Of a stretch of DNA of 64,000 nucleotides, positions 8,177 through 17,096 are shown piece by piece. The first letter of the stretch is position 1. Every line of letters starts with the position of its first letter. Source of the DNA: Rhodanobacter spathiphylli B39. Lineage in GTDB: Bacteria > Pseudomonadota > Gammaproteobacteria > Xanthomonadales > Rhodanobacteraceae. The notes beneath the pieces are model-generated. The model was not told the origin of the DNA and made no database searches. It was given only the letters and a program-made list of their open reading frames with translations. A program made the translations under genes and the position numbers. Location of the stretch: contig NZ_AJXT01000046.1 of NCBI RefSeq assembly GCF_000264295.1, positions 38,654 through 102,653 of the forward strand, written 5' to 3'.

Positions 8177-10168
8177 GTGACCATTCACCGTTTTGTTCGA
8201 CTGACCACGCTTGCCCTGTTGTATTTCTGGACGCAGATGTCCGTCCAGGCTGCAGAGATACCGTACAAGGATTTCGCCCGGCATCCATCGCTGACGAACC
8301 CGGTGATCTCTCCCGATGGCAGGCATCTCGCCGTCTCGCTGCACAATGAGGATGGCAGCTACCAGCTCGGCGTGCTTACGTTACCGGACTTGAAACCGGT
8401 CAGCCGCCTGAACATGGCTGCGCGAACCCTGCCCATCGATATCACCTGGGTCAGCAATACCCGACTGGTGATGGGCCTGGGCGAAGAGAACGGCACGCTC
8501 GAGGCACCCCAGGGTACCGGTGAGGTGGTCGCGGTCGACTTCGATGGCTCGCACAAACGCGTGCTCTACAGCTGGCGCGTGCGCGATACCAAGGGCGCCA
8601 ACATGAACGTCCTGGGGATGGTCCGGGGTGCTGGCTTCATCGCCGGCACGCCGCACCAGCTAAACGGTCACGTCTACATCAGTGTCAGCCCGTTTCGCAC
8701 CCACGCCAGCAGCGGAACACGCGACAGCGGACAGTCACTGATCTACGACGTCGAGACGACCAGTGGCTACCCACGCCTGATGGGAGAGATCGACGAAGCC
8801 GGGATGACGTTTGTGTTGCACGACGACGTGGCGCGCTTTGCGTACGGCAGCAATCAGGATGATCCATATCGCATCGATGTCTACAGTCGCGAAAATGCCG
8901 AGGCCCCATGGAAGCTGCTGCCGGGCAACGTCACCGGCAAACGGCTGGTGCCGATGCACATCAGTGCCGATGGCAAGCATCTCTATTCGTTGTACAGCGC
9001 CAACGGCGGTCCCGACCAGCTGGTGATAAGCAATCTCGACGGCAGCGACCGCAAGGTGCTTGCCAGCGATGACTTCGCGTCCGTCAGCGATGTGCTCTGG
9101 ACGCCATATCCCTACCAGCCTTATGCCGTGGTATTTGATACCGGGAAGCCTCACATCAAGTACCTTGATGAGGGCGTCTTTGCACAGATCAGCGCAGCGC
9201 TGGCCCAGAAGTTTCCCGATGAGTTCCTCACGGTGGCCAACGCCAGCCAGGACGGCATGCAACTGATCATCGGCGCACGCAGTGATCGTGACCCGGGAAC
9301 CTATGCCCTGTTCGATCGCGCCACGATGAACCTCAAGCCACTGTTCCGCAGCCTGCCTTGGATCGACCCGCAACAAATGGTGGCCCGCAAGCCCATCACG
9401 TTTACGGCCAGCGACGGCACTCAACTGGCCGGCTTCCTGACCATGCCGTCAAACAGTGCCGGCAAACCCGTACCGCTGGTACTGCTGCCACATGGCGGAC
9501 CGATCGGTGTGGCCGATTCGTGGAGCTACGACCCCTGGTCCCAGTTCCTGGCCAATCGCGGCTATGGCGTATTGCAGGTCAATTATCGGGGCTCGGGTGG
9601 TCGCGGCACCAACTTCGAACACTCGGGTTACAAGCAATTCGGCACCGGCATCCAGCAGGATCTGATCGACGGCGTGAAGTGGGCCATCCAGCAGGGCTAC
9701 GCCGATGCCGGGCGCGTATGCATCTTCGGCGCCAGCTTCGGCGGGTACTCCTCGCTGATGGCACCGATCCGCGCGCCGGGCATGTTCAAGTGCGCGGTGG
9801 ATTATGCCGGCGTTTCCGACTACGCGATCGAACTGCACCGCAGCGACACCCGGCGCTCTGCGGGTGGCCGAAACTATTTCGTCCAGGCAATCGGCACGGA
9901 CGACGCCACGATTCGCGAGATCTCACCGATCTACCACCTGGACAAATTCACTATCCCGGTGCTGATCATTCATGGCAAGGACGACCCGCGGGTCCCTTAC
10001 GAGAACGCAACCGAATTGCGCTCGGCGCTGGACAAGGCTGGAAAGCCGTATGAGTGGCTGGTGCGCGACAAGGAACAGCACGGCTTCTACAGCGAAGAGA
10101 ACAATCTTGCGTTCTACGAGACTCTGCAGGCGTTCCTTGACAAGCACATCGGCAAGGACGTGCACTGA
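8177..10168 (+). CDS. Secreted S9 family (prolyl oligopeptidase-type) peptidase, copy 2
   Basis: The 663-residue paralogue of the preceding gene shares the same architecture: signal peptide (to about VQAAE), seven-bladed propeller region and alpha/beta-hydrolase domain with S520 (GASFGGYSS), D603 (HGKDDPR) and H635 (EQHGFY). The start is GTG at 8177, six bases after GGAG and directly before the hydrophobic leader; a TTG further upstream overlaps the stop of copy 1 but gives an implausible leader. Proline/alanine-specific oligopeptide hydrolysis is likely from the family, but the substrate is not readable. It is presumably cotranscribed with copy 1. Confidence 0.9.
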   Translation: MTIHRFVRLTTLALLYFWTQMSVQAAEIPYKDFARHPSLTNPVISPDGRHLAVSLHNEDGSYQLGVLTLPDLKPVSRLNMAARTLPIDITWVSNTRLVMGLGEENGTLEAPQGTGEVVAVDFDGSHKRVLYSWRVRDTKGANMNVLGMVRGAGFIAGTPHQLNGHVYISVSPFRTHASSGTRDSGQSLIYDVETTSGYPRLMGEIDEAGMTFVLHDDVARFAYGSNQDDPYRIDVYSRENAEAPWKLLPGNVTGKRLVPMHISADGKHLYSLYSANGGPDQLVISNLDGSDRKVLASDDFASVSDVLWTPYPYQPYAVVFDTGKPHIKYLDEGVFAQISAALAQKFPDEFLTVANASQDGMQLIIGARSDRDPGTYALFDRATMNLKPLFRSLPWIDPQQMVARKPITFTASDGTQLAGFLTMPSNSAGKPVPLVLLPHGGPIGVADSWSYDPWSQFLANRGYGVLQVNYRGSGGRGTNFEHSGYKQFGTGIQQDLIDGVKWAIQQGYADAGRVCIFGASFGGYSSLMAPIRAPGMFKCAVDYAGVSDYAIELHRSDTRRSAGGRNYFVQAIGTDDATIREISPIYHLDKFTIPVLIIHGKDDPRVPYENATELRSALDKAGKPYEWLVRDKEQHGFYSEENNLAFYETLQAFLDKHIGKDVH

Positions 10169-10504
10169 GAGACATCATCCTCCCACTGGCTTGCTGCAAC
10201 GTCGACGATCCGCCGCCCTTCCTGTGCCCAAGGCTGGTGGACGGGCGGCCGGCGCAGCTGATTGCAGGCCACCGGGCCAGCTGACAGTGCAGGTCGAATC
10301 CCGCTCTGTTTCCAAGCGCAACGGAAGCCGTCGCTACAATTGCCCTGACACCTTGTTGCGGCGCTGTAAACCTTGCGTTATCGTCGAAATCGTGATCGGC
10401 CGCACCATACGGGCGACCGATCGCGAATCTGGATGTCGGGGGACATCCGTCGAAGGTCCGCGACTGGTAACGCGCGGACATTCCTGTCAGCAAAGGGGAT
10501 ATTC
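10169..10504 (+). promoter_or_regulatory. 336-base leader of the TonB-dependent receptor with two hairpins
   Basis: This gene-free spacer contains a -10-like TACAAT at 10335-10340 without a convincing -35 box. Closer to the receptor start are two consecutive perfect hairpins: GGATGTC / GACATCC at 10431-10448 (loop GGGG) and GTCCGCG / CGCGGAC at 10456-10479. The RBS (AAGGGGA) follows at about 10491-10498. The hairpins suggest a structured 5' leader, but no known riboswitch is recognised. Confidence 0.4.
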
Positions 10505-13369
10505 ATGCATCGCAAGCTTCTCGCAAGCGCCATCTGTGCTTCGCTGGTCCTGCCCTTGTGGGCGAACGCTGCCAAGGCGCAAAGCCAGGACGGCAGCAGT
10601 TCCAGTCAGGACACCACTCAAACCGATCAATCCAGCAGCCAGGCAAACGAGAAGAATGCCACGAAGCTGAAGAGCATCCAGGTCACCGGCTCCCTGCTGC
10701 CACGCTCACAGATCGAGACGGCCACGCCGACGATCCAGATCACGGCCGAAGACATCACCAAGCAGGGTTTCACCACCGTTGCCGATGCCCTGCAAGCCTT
10801 GCCGCAAGCCACGGGTTCCGTGCAAGGGGCGCAGTTCTCGGGCGGCTTCACCCAGGGCGCGCAGACCATCAGCCTGCTCGGTCTCGATCCCGGCTTCACC
10901 CTGTTCCTCATCGACGGCAAGCCGATGGCTGACTACCCCCTGCTGTACAACGGCTCGGGGAATTTCGTGGACATCTCAACGATCCCGATGGCGATGGTCG
11001 ACCACATCGACATCGTTCCCGGCAACCAGTCTGCGATTTACGGCTCCAGCGCGATCGCCGGCGTGGTGAACATCATCCTGAAGCAGCACGTCCAGGGCGT
11101 CACCATGAACCTGCGAGGCGGCGGCTTCAGCGAAGGCGGCGGTGGCAGCCAGCGCTTCCAGCTTACCGGCGGTCACGATTGGGAAAAGGCCAAGCTGACC
11201 TACAGCCTGGAATTGCGCAATCAGCGTCCGATCTATCGTTACCAGCGCCGCTGGTTCGATTCCAACAACGACCGTCCGGGCCTGGCCGCCGGCCAGAGCC
11301 GGCCGGCGCTGGACTACTTGCTGGTCGACCTGTTCTACGACCAGATCGGCACCGATCAATTCTTCGTGCCGGGGGGCAAGGCCAGTTGTGACCGGGTGGC
11401 GGGCGGCTCCGACAACACCACCGTCTATGCGACGGATGCTGCCGGCCGCGGCAATTTCTGCGGCAGTCCGAATTCGCCTGCATATTCCACCATCATGAAT
11501 GGTGCAAAGGCTGGCACGGGCTATCTGAACTTCTCGTACGACATCTCACCGAATGCTCAGTTCTATGCAAACGGCCTGTTGAACGTGAGCAAGACCGATT
11601 ATTACGTCGGAACCAACTATACCTGGTGGGGGTCCGGCCAGGATTACGGCGTAATTTACGGTGCCAACGTCGACAACGGCTCTGCCGACGACGGCCCCGG
11701 CTCCTTCATCCAGACCCAGTACACCATCGACAGCTCCGCCAATGGCATTGGCAACGCGGCCAATGAAACGGATCTCAACCGCTCCTACGTTGCCAACGTG
11801 GGTTTCCGCGGCACGTTCGGTGATTCCGATTGGGCCTACGATGCCTACTACCACCGCTCCGACAACGTGATCACCACCCGCCAGTTGCACCTGGTGGCCG
11901 ACAAGGTCGACAACTACTTCCTGGGTGACCAGATCGGTTACGACCCGGTCTTCGACTACTACCCGGTGTTCAACCTCAACCTCGATCGCTTCTATTCGCT
12001 GATGACGCCCGAGGTCTATAACTCCCTCAGCGAACAGATCCGCACCCGATCACACACCTACACCCAGGAAGTGACCGGCACGGTCACCAACACGAACTTG
12101 TTCGATCTGCCTGGTGGCTCGGCGGGACTGGCAGTGTTGATGCAGTACGGCAATCAGAAGTGGGAGAACCCGACGGATCCGCGGCTGATCAACGGCTACT
12201 TCTGGGGCCTCACCGGTACCCAGGGCGAGGGCACGCGAGATCGCTATGCCGCCGCCACGGAGTTGAGCCTGCCGGTAACCACCTGGCTGACTGCCAGCGC
12301 GTCGGCCCGCTATGACACTTACAAGGCCGCCGGCCGCACCGACTCGAAAGCTACCTTCAAGATGGGGCTGGAATGGCGCCCGGTCGATACCCTGCTTGTC
12401 CGCGGCACCTACGCTACCGCGTTCCGCGCACCGGACATGGCAGGCCTGTTCCAGGGCGAGAGCGGCTTCTACACCAACGTGGTGGATTACTACCGCTGCC
12501 GCGTGGAAGATGGCGACCAGTTCGACGTCGACACCTGCCCGTACAACAACGAGCAGGTTCAAGGCAGCCAGGCAGGCAACAAGAACCTGAAGAACATCAC
12601 GGCGAAGTCGCTGACTGGCGGCATCGTGTGGTCGCCCAGTTCGAACTTCAACATTCACGCCGACTACTATCGGGTCAACATCAGCAACGAGGTGTCCCAG
12701 CGCAGCATCAACGGCATCCTGTCTCTGGAGGCCGACTGCCGGCTTGGTCACACCATCGGCGGGTCGCCAGTGGATATCAACTCGCCGCGTTGCGTAGAGG
12801 CACTGGCGTTGATTGACCGCAACAACGATCCTGCAAATCCGCTGCAGTCGGGCATCAACAGCGTGAGCACCTATCCGATCAACATCTCCCAGGAAAAGGT
12901 GACTGGTGCCACGGCCGGTGCGCAATACCACTGGGATGCCGGTCGTTTTGGCGACTTCAATTTCTCGGCTGACTACAACGTCACCCTGGATCACACCTAC
13001 CAGCAGTACCCGGGTGATCCGACGCTGGATCTGCTCTCGTACCGCACCTTCCCCCGAGAGTTCAAACATCGCGAAAGTGCCACCATCAACTGGACCAAGG
13101 GCCCAGTGAGCACCACGCTCTACGGTCTTCGCAACGGTCCGACGATGAACTACAAGGAAACCGGCACCGTGGGCCCGTGGATCACCTACAACGCGAGCAT
13201 CCAGTTGCAGGTGAACGACGAAGTGAAGGTATCGCTGATCTCCAACAATCTGCTGAACAAGCGGCCACCGCGTGACAGCACCTACACCGCCTACCCGTTC
13301 TACGACGGCTTCAACTACAACGGCTACGGTCGCTCGATCTTCGCCGAGCTTGAGTGGAAGCTGTTCTGA
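10505..13369 (+). CDS. TonB-dependent receptor
   Basis: A 954-residue outer-membrane beta-barrel that imports a substrate using TonB energy. It has a signal peptide (about 1-25, ending ANAAKAQ), a Ser/Gln-rich linker, a plug domain (about 60-190: IQVTGSLLPRSQ as a TonB-box-like region, TVADALQALPQ, FTLFLIDGKP, IDIVPGNQSAIYGSSAIAGVVNIILK) and a barrel ending in the aromatic FAELEWKLF. The ATG at 10505 is preceded by AAGGGGA and by the leader hairpins. Its type is the Xanthomonadales expanded receptor group. Placement after two S9 peptidases suggests peptide uptake, which is inference. Confidence 0.92.
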   Translation: MHRKLLASAICASLVLPLWANAAKAQSQDGSSSSQDTTQTDQSSSQANEKNATKLKSIQVTGSLLPRSQIETATPTIQITAEDITKQGFTTVADALQALPQATGSVQGAQFSGGFTQGAQTISLLGLDPGFTLFLIDGKPMADYPLLYNGSGNFVDISTIPMAMVDHIDIVPGNQSAIYGSSAIAGVVNIILKQHVQGVTMNLRGGGFSEGGGGSQRFQLTGGHDWEKAKLTYSLELRNQRPIYRYQRRWFDSNNDRPGLAAGQSRPALDYLLVDLFYDQIGTDQFFVPGGKASCDRVAGGSDNTTVYATDAAGRGNFCGSPNSPAYSTIMNGAKAGTGYLNFSYDISPNAQFYANGLLNVSKTDYYVGTNYTWWGSGQDYGVIYGANVDNGSADDGPGSFIQTQYTIDSSANGIGNAANETDLNRSYVANVGFRGTFGDSDWAYDAYYHRSDNVITTRQLHLVADKVDNYFLGDQIGYDPVFDYYPVFNLNLDRFYSLMTPEVYNSLSEQIRTRSHTYTQEVTGTVTNTNLFDLPGGSAGLAVLMQYGNQKWENPTDPRLINGYFWGLTGTQGEGTRDRYAAATELSLPVTTWLTASASARYDTYKAAGRTDSKATFKMGLEWRPVDTLLVRGTYATAFRAPDMAGLFQGESGFYTNVVDYYRCRVEDGDQFDVDTCPYNNEQVQGSQAGNKNLKNITAKSLTGGIVWSPSSNFNIHADYYRVNISNEVSQRSINGILSLEADCRLGHTIGGSPVDINSPRCVEALALIDRNNDPANPLQSGINSVSTYPINISQEKVTGATAGAQYHWDAGRFGDFNFSADYNVTLDHTYQQYPGDPTLDLLSYRTFPREFKHRESATINWTKGPVSTTLYGLRNGPTMNYKETGTVGPWITYNASIQLQVNDEVKVSLISNNLLNKRPPRDSTYTAYPFYDGFNYNGYGRSIFAELEWKLF

Positions 13370-13387
13370 CGACAACTCACCCGCTGC

Positions 13388-13425
13388 AAAGAAGAAGGGT
13401 CGGCTCGTGCCGGCCCTTCTTCTTT
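13388..13425. terminator. Bidirectional-looking intrinsic terminator
   Basis: AAAGAAGAAGGGTCGGC and GCCGGCCCTTCTTCTTT form a 17-base stem with one G-T wobble and a 4-base loop, 19 bases after the receptor stop. The T-rich 3' arm fits rho-independent termination of the receptor transcript. Confidence 0.8.
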
Positions 13426-13489
13426 GGTTTCGCGTGCGGTGGCGTATAGTCGCAACCCGGAGAATTTGAGCAGAACAAGGAGGATGCGC

Positions 13490-14287
13490 ATGAAATTTCG
13501 ACTGCAATTCGCCAGCTTGCTGTTGAGTGCCAGCGTCGGTTGCACCCTCGCAGCCACCGGAACACCGGTTGTCGACCAGGACATGCGCGATACCTTGCGT
13601 GCCATGAGCGATGCATCCACCTGGGGACATCCCGACCAGTTCGGCCAGTACGCAGGCATGCAGCGCTACGCCAAGGGAGAATACGCCGACGCGTTGAAGT
13701 ACTTCCTGATCGGTGCGAAGTACGCCGACAAGCTTTCGCAACTGAGCATCGGGCTGATGTACCTGCATGGCGACGGCGTCGCTACGAATCTGATACTCGC
13801 CTATGCATGGACCGCAGTCTCCGCGGAACGGGGCTATCCTCAGTTCGTGGCAACACGTGACCGGATATGGGCGTCGCTGACGCCATCGCAGCAAGTCGAG
13901 GCCATAAGGGCCCAGACGATCATCACCGCCGAGTACGGCGACAGCGTGGCCAAGCCGAGGATGACTCGCGAACTCAACTACTGGCGTACGCAGATGACCG
14001 GCTCGCACATCGGTTTCGACAGCGGGGTGCAGCACGTGGACAAGGCCATGCTATCCGGCGGCGTACCTAGCGCGAACTGTGCTCGCCGTACCCTGGGCAA
14101 CGTTCCGATCGCCGGATGCGGCGGCGACGTGTACGCGAGATGGCGCTGGGATCCAAAAACCTACTACTCGGTCGTGGATTCGAACTGGAAAGGGAAGGTT
14201 ACCGTCGGCGACGTGCAGCCAGTGACGGTTCCGCCGACCAGGAATGCTGTCCGGACGCCAGCAGATGGACACATCGACGGAAAATGA
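13490..14287 (+). CDS. Exported Sel1-repeat (TPR-like) protein
   Basis: A 265-residue exported protein of unknown function. It has a hydrophobic signal sequence (about 5-23); a Cys at the end (SVGC) is only a weak lipobox. Sel1-like helical repeats at about 60-120 (GEYADALKYFLIGAKYAD, IGLMYLHGDGVATNLILAYAWTAVSAERGY) suggest protein-protein contact. The C-terminal half has two further Cys residues (SANC, AGCGG) and no recognised domain. The ATG at 13490 is six bases from AGGAGG; another ATG at 13484 touches it. The gene is isolated by the terminator upstream and by convergent neighbours. Confidence 0.8.
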   Translation: MKFRLQFASLLLSASVGCTLAATGTPVVDQDMRDTLRAMSDASTWGHPDQFGQYAGMQRYAKGEYADALKYFLIGAKYADKLSQLSIGLMYLHGDGVATNLILAYAWTAVSAERGYPQFVATRDRIWASLTPSQQVEAIRAQTIITAEYGDSVAKPRMTRELNYWRTQMTGSHIGFDSGVQHVDKAMLSGGVPSANCARRTLGNVPIAGCGGDVYARWRWDPKTYYSVVDSNWKGKVTVGDVQPVTVPPTRNAVRTPADGHIDGK

Positions 14288-14338
14288 GGCATCTGCTGTG
14301 TCGGCATGCATTCACGCCAGCCAGGCAGCACTGCCGGA

Positions 14339-14842
14339 TCAGAGCAATACCGGCCGGTTGGGCAACTCGTCGGGACGGGCCCCCTCATTCCCGGGAAAAT
14401 GACGTTCCAGCAACTCGCTTGCCGCAGCGATGCCGGCAAGACTGCCCGCGCGCCAGTCGCCACCGGCATAGCACTCGCGCATGCGCGCGCAGATCGCGCT
14501 CCATTCTTCGGCCGGGACCTTCGCCGCGATGCCGCGGTCGGCGACGACCTCGATGCGATGCTCGGCCATCAGCACGTAGAGCAGCACGCCGCAATTGTGC
14601 TCGGTGTCCCACACACGCAGCTGCGTGAACAGCTGCCGCGCGCGGGTCGGTGCGTCGAGGCCGCCCAGCACGTCCGCCAGTGCCAGTCGCGACTCGACCG
14701 CAAAACGGATCTCGCCCAGGTGGGTGCGTTCGCCCGCCGCGATCGCCGCGGCCATCTCGTCCAGCAAGGCTGGCGAAAAGCGGCGTGACAGGCGAAACCA
14801 GTCACCGGACAGATTCAGCCAAAGCCGTCGCATGCGCTCCAT
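14339..14842 (-). CDS. TPM domain protein
   Basis: The 167-residue protein has a TPM-type fold (LSPALLDEMAAAIAAGERTHLGEIRFAVES, then LRVWDTEHNCGVLLYVLMAEHRIEVVADRGI), a domain first described in thylakoid phosphatase TLP18.3 and Psb32. It lacks the signal peptide and Gly-rich tail of its upstream neighbour. I chose the ATG at 14842 because it shares one base with the upstream stop (TGATG) and is six bases after GGGGAG. It is the third gene of the lemA operon; the function in bacteria is unknown. Confidence 0.85.
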   Translation of the reverse strand: MERMRRLWLNLSGDWFRLSRRFSPALLDEMAAAIAAGERTHLGEIRFAVESRLALADVLGGLDAPTRARQLFTQLRVWDTEHNCGVLLYVLMAEHRIEVVADRGIAAKVPAEEWSAICARMRECYAGGDWRAGSLAGIAAASELLERHFPGNEGARPDELPNRPVLL

Positions 14843-15723
14843 CACCAGCTCCCCGAGGAACCGCCGCCGCCGAAGCTGCCGCCGCCACCGCTGAAGCCGC
14901 CGCCAAAACCGCCACCGGAGCTTCCCCCGCCCCAACCTCCGCCGCCGCCAAGCCCGCCCCAGCCGCCACCGCCGATCGAACGGCCGGCGCCGGCCGGGAG
15001 CAGCATCAGCACGCCGCCGACCAGCGCGCCGATCAGGCCTGCACCCAGCGAGATCAGCAGCCACAGCAGGCCGCCGATCGCCAGCGCACCTAGCGACGCA
15101 CGCAGCCATGCCGGGGCGCGTGCGAAGATCCCGCGCAGGAACAGTGCCGCGAACACGGCGATCATCAGGCCGGTCTGCAGGTCGAGGCCGCCATGTTCCC
15201 CCGCGGGCGAACCGCGGACCGGCGGCGGCAGCGGTTCGCCATTGATCAGCTGGGTCAACGCACCGACTGCGTCGCTGATGCCGCCGAAATAATCGTTGCC
15301 GCGGAATTTCGGCGCGATGTATTCGCGGATGATCCGGGCCGTGGCTGCGTCCGGGATCGCACCCTCGAGGCCGTAGCCCACCTCGATGCGTACCCTGCGA
15401 TCGTTCCTGGCGATCAGCAAGAGCACGCCGTCATCGGTGCCCTTGCGGCCGATCCCGTTGGCCTCGGCCACCGCCAGCGAGTAGCCCTCGATGTCCTGGT
15501 CGCCGGTGCTGCCGACCATCAGCACCACCAGTTGGGCGCCCTTGGCCTTTTCCAGCGCCACCAGCTGCGCGTCGAGCTGGTCGACCTGCTGCGCGCTCAG
15601 CGTGCCGGTGAGGTCGGTGACATGCCGCGCCAGCCTCGGCACGGCATCCGCCGCGTACAGCCCGGCCTGCAGCAGCAGGAGCAGCACCAGCAGCCAGTGG
15701 CGAGACCGGCGCCCGGCCGTCAT
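14842..15723 (-). CDS. Membrane-anchored TPM domain protein (YgcG family)
   Basis: A 293-residue membrane protein: a signal sequence (about 8-25), an exported TPM domain (about 30-160: VTDLTGTLSAQQVDQLDAQL, QLVVLMVGSTGDQDIEGYS, NGIGRKGTDDGVLLLIA, RIEVGYGLEGAIPDA), two membrane segments (about 190-250), and a Gly/Ser-rich C-terminal tail. This is the standard YgcG layout. It starts inside the stop of lemA (one-base overlap), as is usual for LemA/TPM pairs. A role in envelope stress or membrane protein quality is proposed for related genes but is not shown here. Confidence 0.9.
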   Translation of the reverse strand: MTAGRRSRHWLLVLLLLLQAGLYAADAVPRLARHVTDLTGTLSAQQVDQLDAQLVALEKAKGAQLVVLMVGSTGDQDIEGYSLAVAEANGIGRKGTDDGVLLLIARNDRRVRIEVGYGLEGAIPDAATARIIREYIAPKFRGNDYFGGISDAVGALTQLINGEPLPPPVRGSPAGEHGGLDLQTGLMIAVFAALFLRGIFARAPAWLRASLGALAIGGLLWLLISLGAGLIGALVGGVLMLLPAGAGRSIGGGGWGGLGGGGGWGGGSSGGGFGGGFSGGGGSFGGGGSSGSW

Positions 15724-16340
15724 CAGTGGGTCGCCGCTGGCGCCGGTGCGGTGGTGCCGAAGTCGACCTTCGGTGCCGTGGAAATGGCCTGTTCGTTCTG
15801 CACGCTGAAGTTCGGCTTGACCTGGTAGCCGAAGATCTTCGCGGTCATGTTGTTGGGGAGGGTGCGGATCATGCTGTTGTATTCCTGCACCGACTGCACG
15901 TAGCGGTTGCGCGCCACGGTGACCCGGTTCTCGGTGCCTTCCAGCTGCGCCTGCAGGTTCTGGAACAGGCCGTCGGCCTTCAGCTGCGGGTAGTTCTCGC
16001 TGACCACCATCAGCCGCGACAGCGCATTGCCCAGCTCGCCCTGGGCGGCCTGGAACTGCTGCAGCTTCTGCGGATCGTTGAGCGAGTCGGCGTTGACCTG
16101 CAGGCTGCCCACCTTGGCACGGGCCTCGGTCACCTCGACGAAGACCTTCTCCTCGTGCTGGGCGTAGCCCTTGACCGTGTTGACCAGGTTCGGCACCAGG
16201 TCGGCACGCCGCTGGTACTGATTGAGCACTTCGGACCAGGCGGCCTTGACCGCCTCGTCCTGCTTCTGGATGGCGTTGTAGCCGCAGCCCGACAGCATGA
16301 CCACGAGCAACAGCAATACGAGATGACGCAGGGTCTTCAT
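15723..16340 (-). CDS. lemA: LemA family lipoprotein
   Basis: The 205-residue protein has a lipoprotein signal (VVMLSGCGY, lipobox LSGC) and the LemA helical domain, including YNAIQKQDEAVKAAWSEVLNQYQRRADLVPNLV and NRYVQSVQEYNSMIRTLPNN near the C-terminus. The function is uncertain; the family is often paired with TPM-domain membrane proteins, as here. It heads the three-gene operon lemA-TPM-TPM. Confidence 0.93.
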   Translation of the reverse strand: MKTLRHLVLLLLVVMLSGCGYNAIQKQDEAVKAAWSEVLNQYQRRADLVPNLVNTVKGYAQHEEKVFVEVTEARAKVGSLQVNADSLNDPQKLQQFQAAQGELGNALSRLMVVSENYPQLKADGLFQNLQAQLEGTENRVTVARNRYVQSVQEYNSMIRTLPNNMTAKIFGYQVKPNFSVQNEQAISTAPKVDFGTTAPAPAATH

Positions 16341-16423
16341 GGATGGCTCCGATCCGTTGCAGGATTCATTCGATCATCCCATGCGTGACACTGCCACCGT
16401 GTCGGCACGGAGTGAAGGGACAG

Positions 16424-16798
16424 CTAGCCGAGCCAGCGCGGCAGCAGGATCAGCGCCCAGCTCAGCACCACCAGCATCAGCAGCACGAACACCGCGGCCG
16501 AGCCCATGTCCTTGGCCCGCCCGGCCAGTTCGTTGAATTCCGGGCTGACCTTGTCGACCACCGCCTCGATCGCCGAGTTCAGCAGCTCGGCCGACAGCAC
16601 CAGCAACGGGGCCAGGATCAGCGCGAACTTCTCCAGGCCGCCATGGCCCAGCCACAGGCCCAGCGGCACCATCACGATGGCCAGGCAGGCTTCCAGGCGA
16701 AAGGATGCCTCGTGCTTCCAGCCGGCGCGCAAGCCCTTCATCGACCAGCGGAATGCGTTCCAGACCTGCTTCGGACCACGAAAACCTTCGGCGGCCAT
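16424..16798 (-). CDS. dgkA: Diacylglycerol kinase
   Basis: Small inner-membrane kinase that recycles diacylglycerol to phosphatidic acid. The 124-residue protein has three membrane helices and the signature SAELLNSAIEAVVDKV. Two starts are possible: the ATG at 16798 (MAAEGFRGP, chosen because of the family length) and an ATG at 16813 (five residues longer); neither has a strong RBS. It is divergent from the POT transporter over about 300 bases in which I see no gene or clear site. Confidence 0.93.
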   Translation of the reverse strand: MAAEGFRGPKQVWNAFRWSMKGLRAGWKHEASFRLEACLAIVMVPLGLWLGHGGLEKFALILAPLLVLSAELLNSAIEAVVDKVSPEFNELAGRAKDMGSAAVFVLLMLVVLSWALILLPRWLG

Positions 16799-17096
16799 CA
16801 GCGGACCCGCCATCCGGCCGGTGGTCGCTGTCGTGACGGGGTGACATCGGGTTGAGGCATGGTGGGCCGGGCTCCGGGAAGCGGTGATGGCGGGCGTCTG
16901 ATGATGCCACAAGCGGCCAGCGGCACACGGCCGCTGCGCCCTCCCAAGCACCTGCGGCAGGTACCTGTCATGTCGCAGTGCAGCTACACCCTGCCGACGG
17001 ATGGGTTAGGCTTCGTCGGTTGTGGTCCGTTCAGGATCACAAGCCGAAGGCACGTGCCAGCACGTCGCCATGGTCTGAAACCCGCACGGAAAATCT

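Noticed and set aside
10335..10340. TACAAT as the receptor promoter
   Set aside because: It matches a -10 box but no -35 hexamer is found at 16-19 bases, so it is only mentioned as a possibility.
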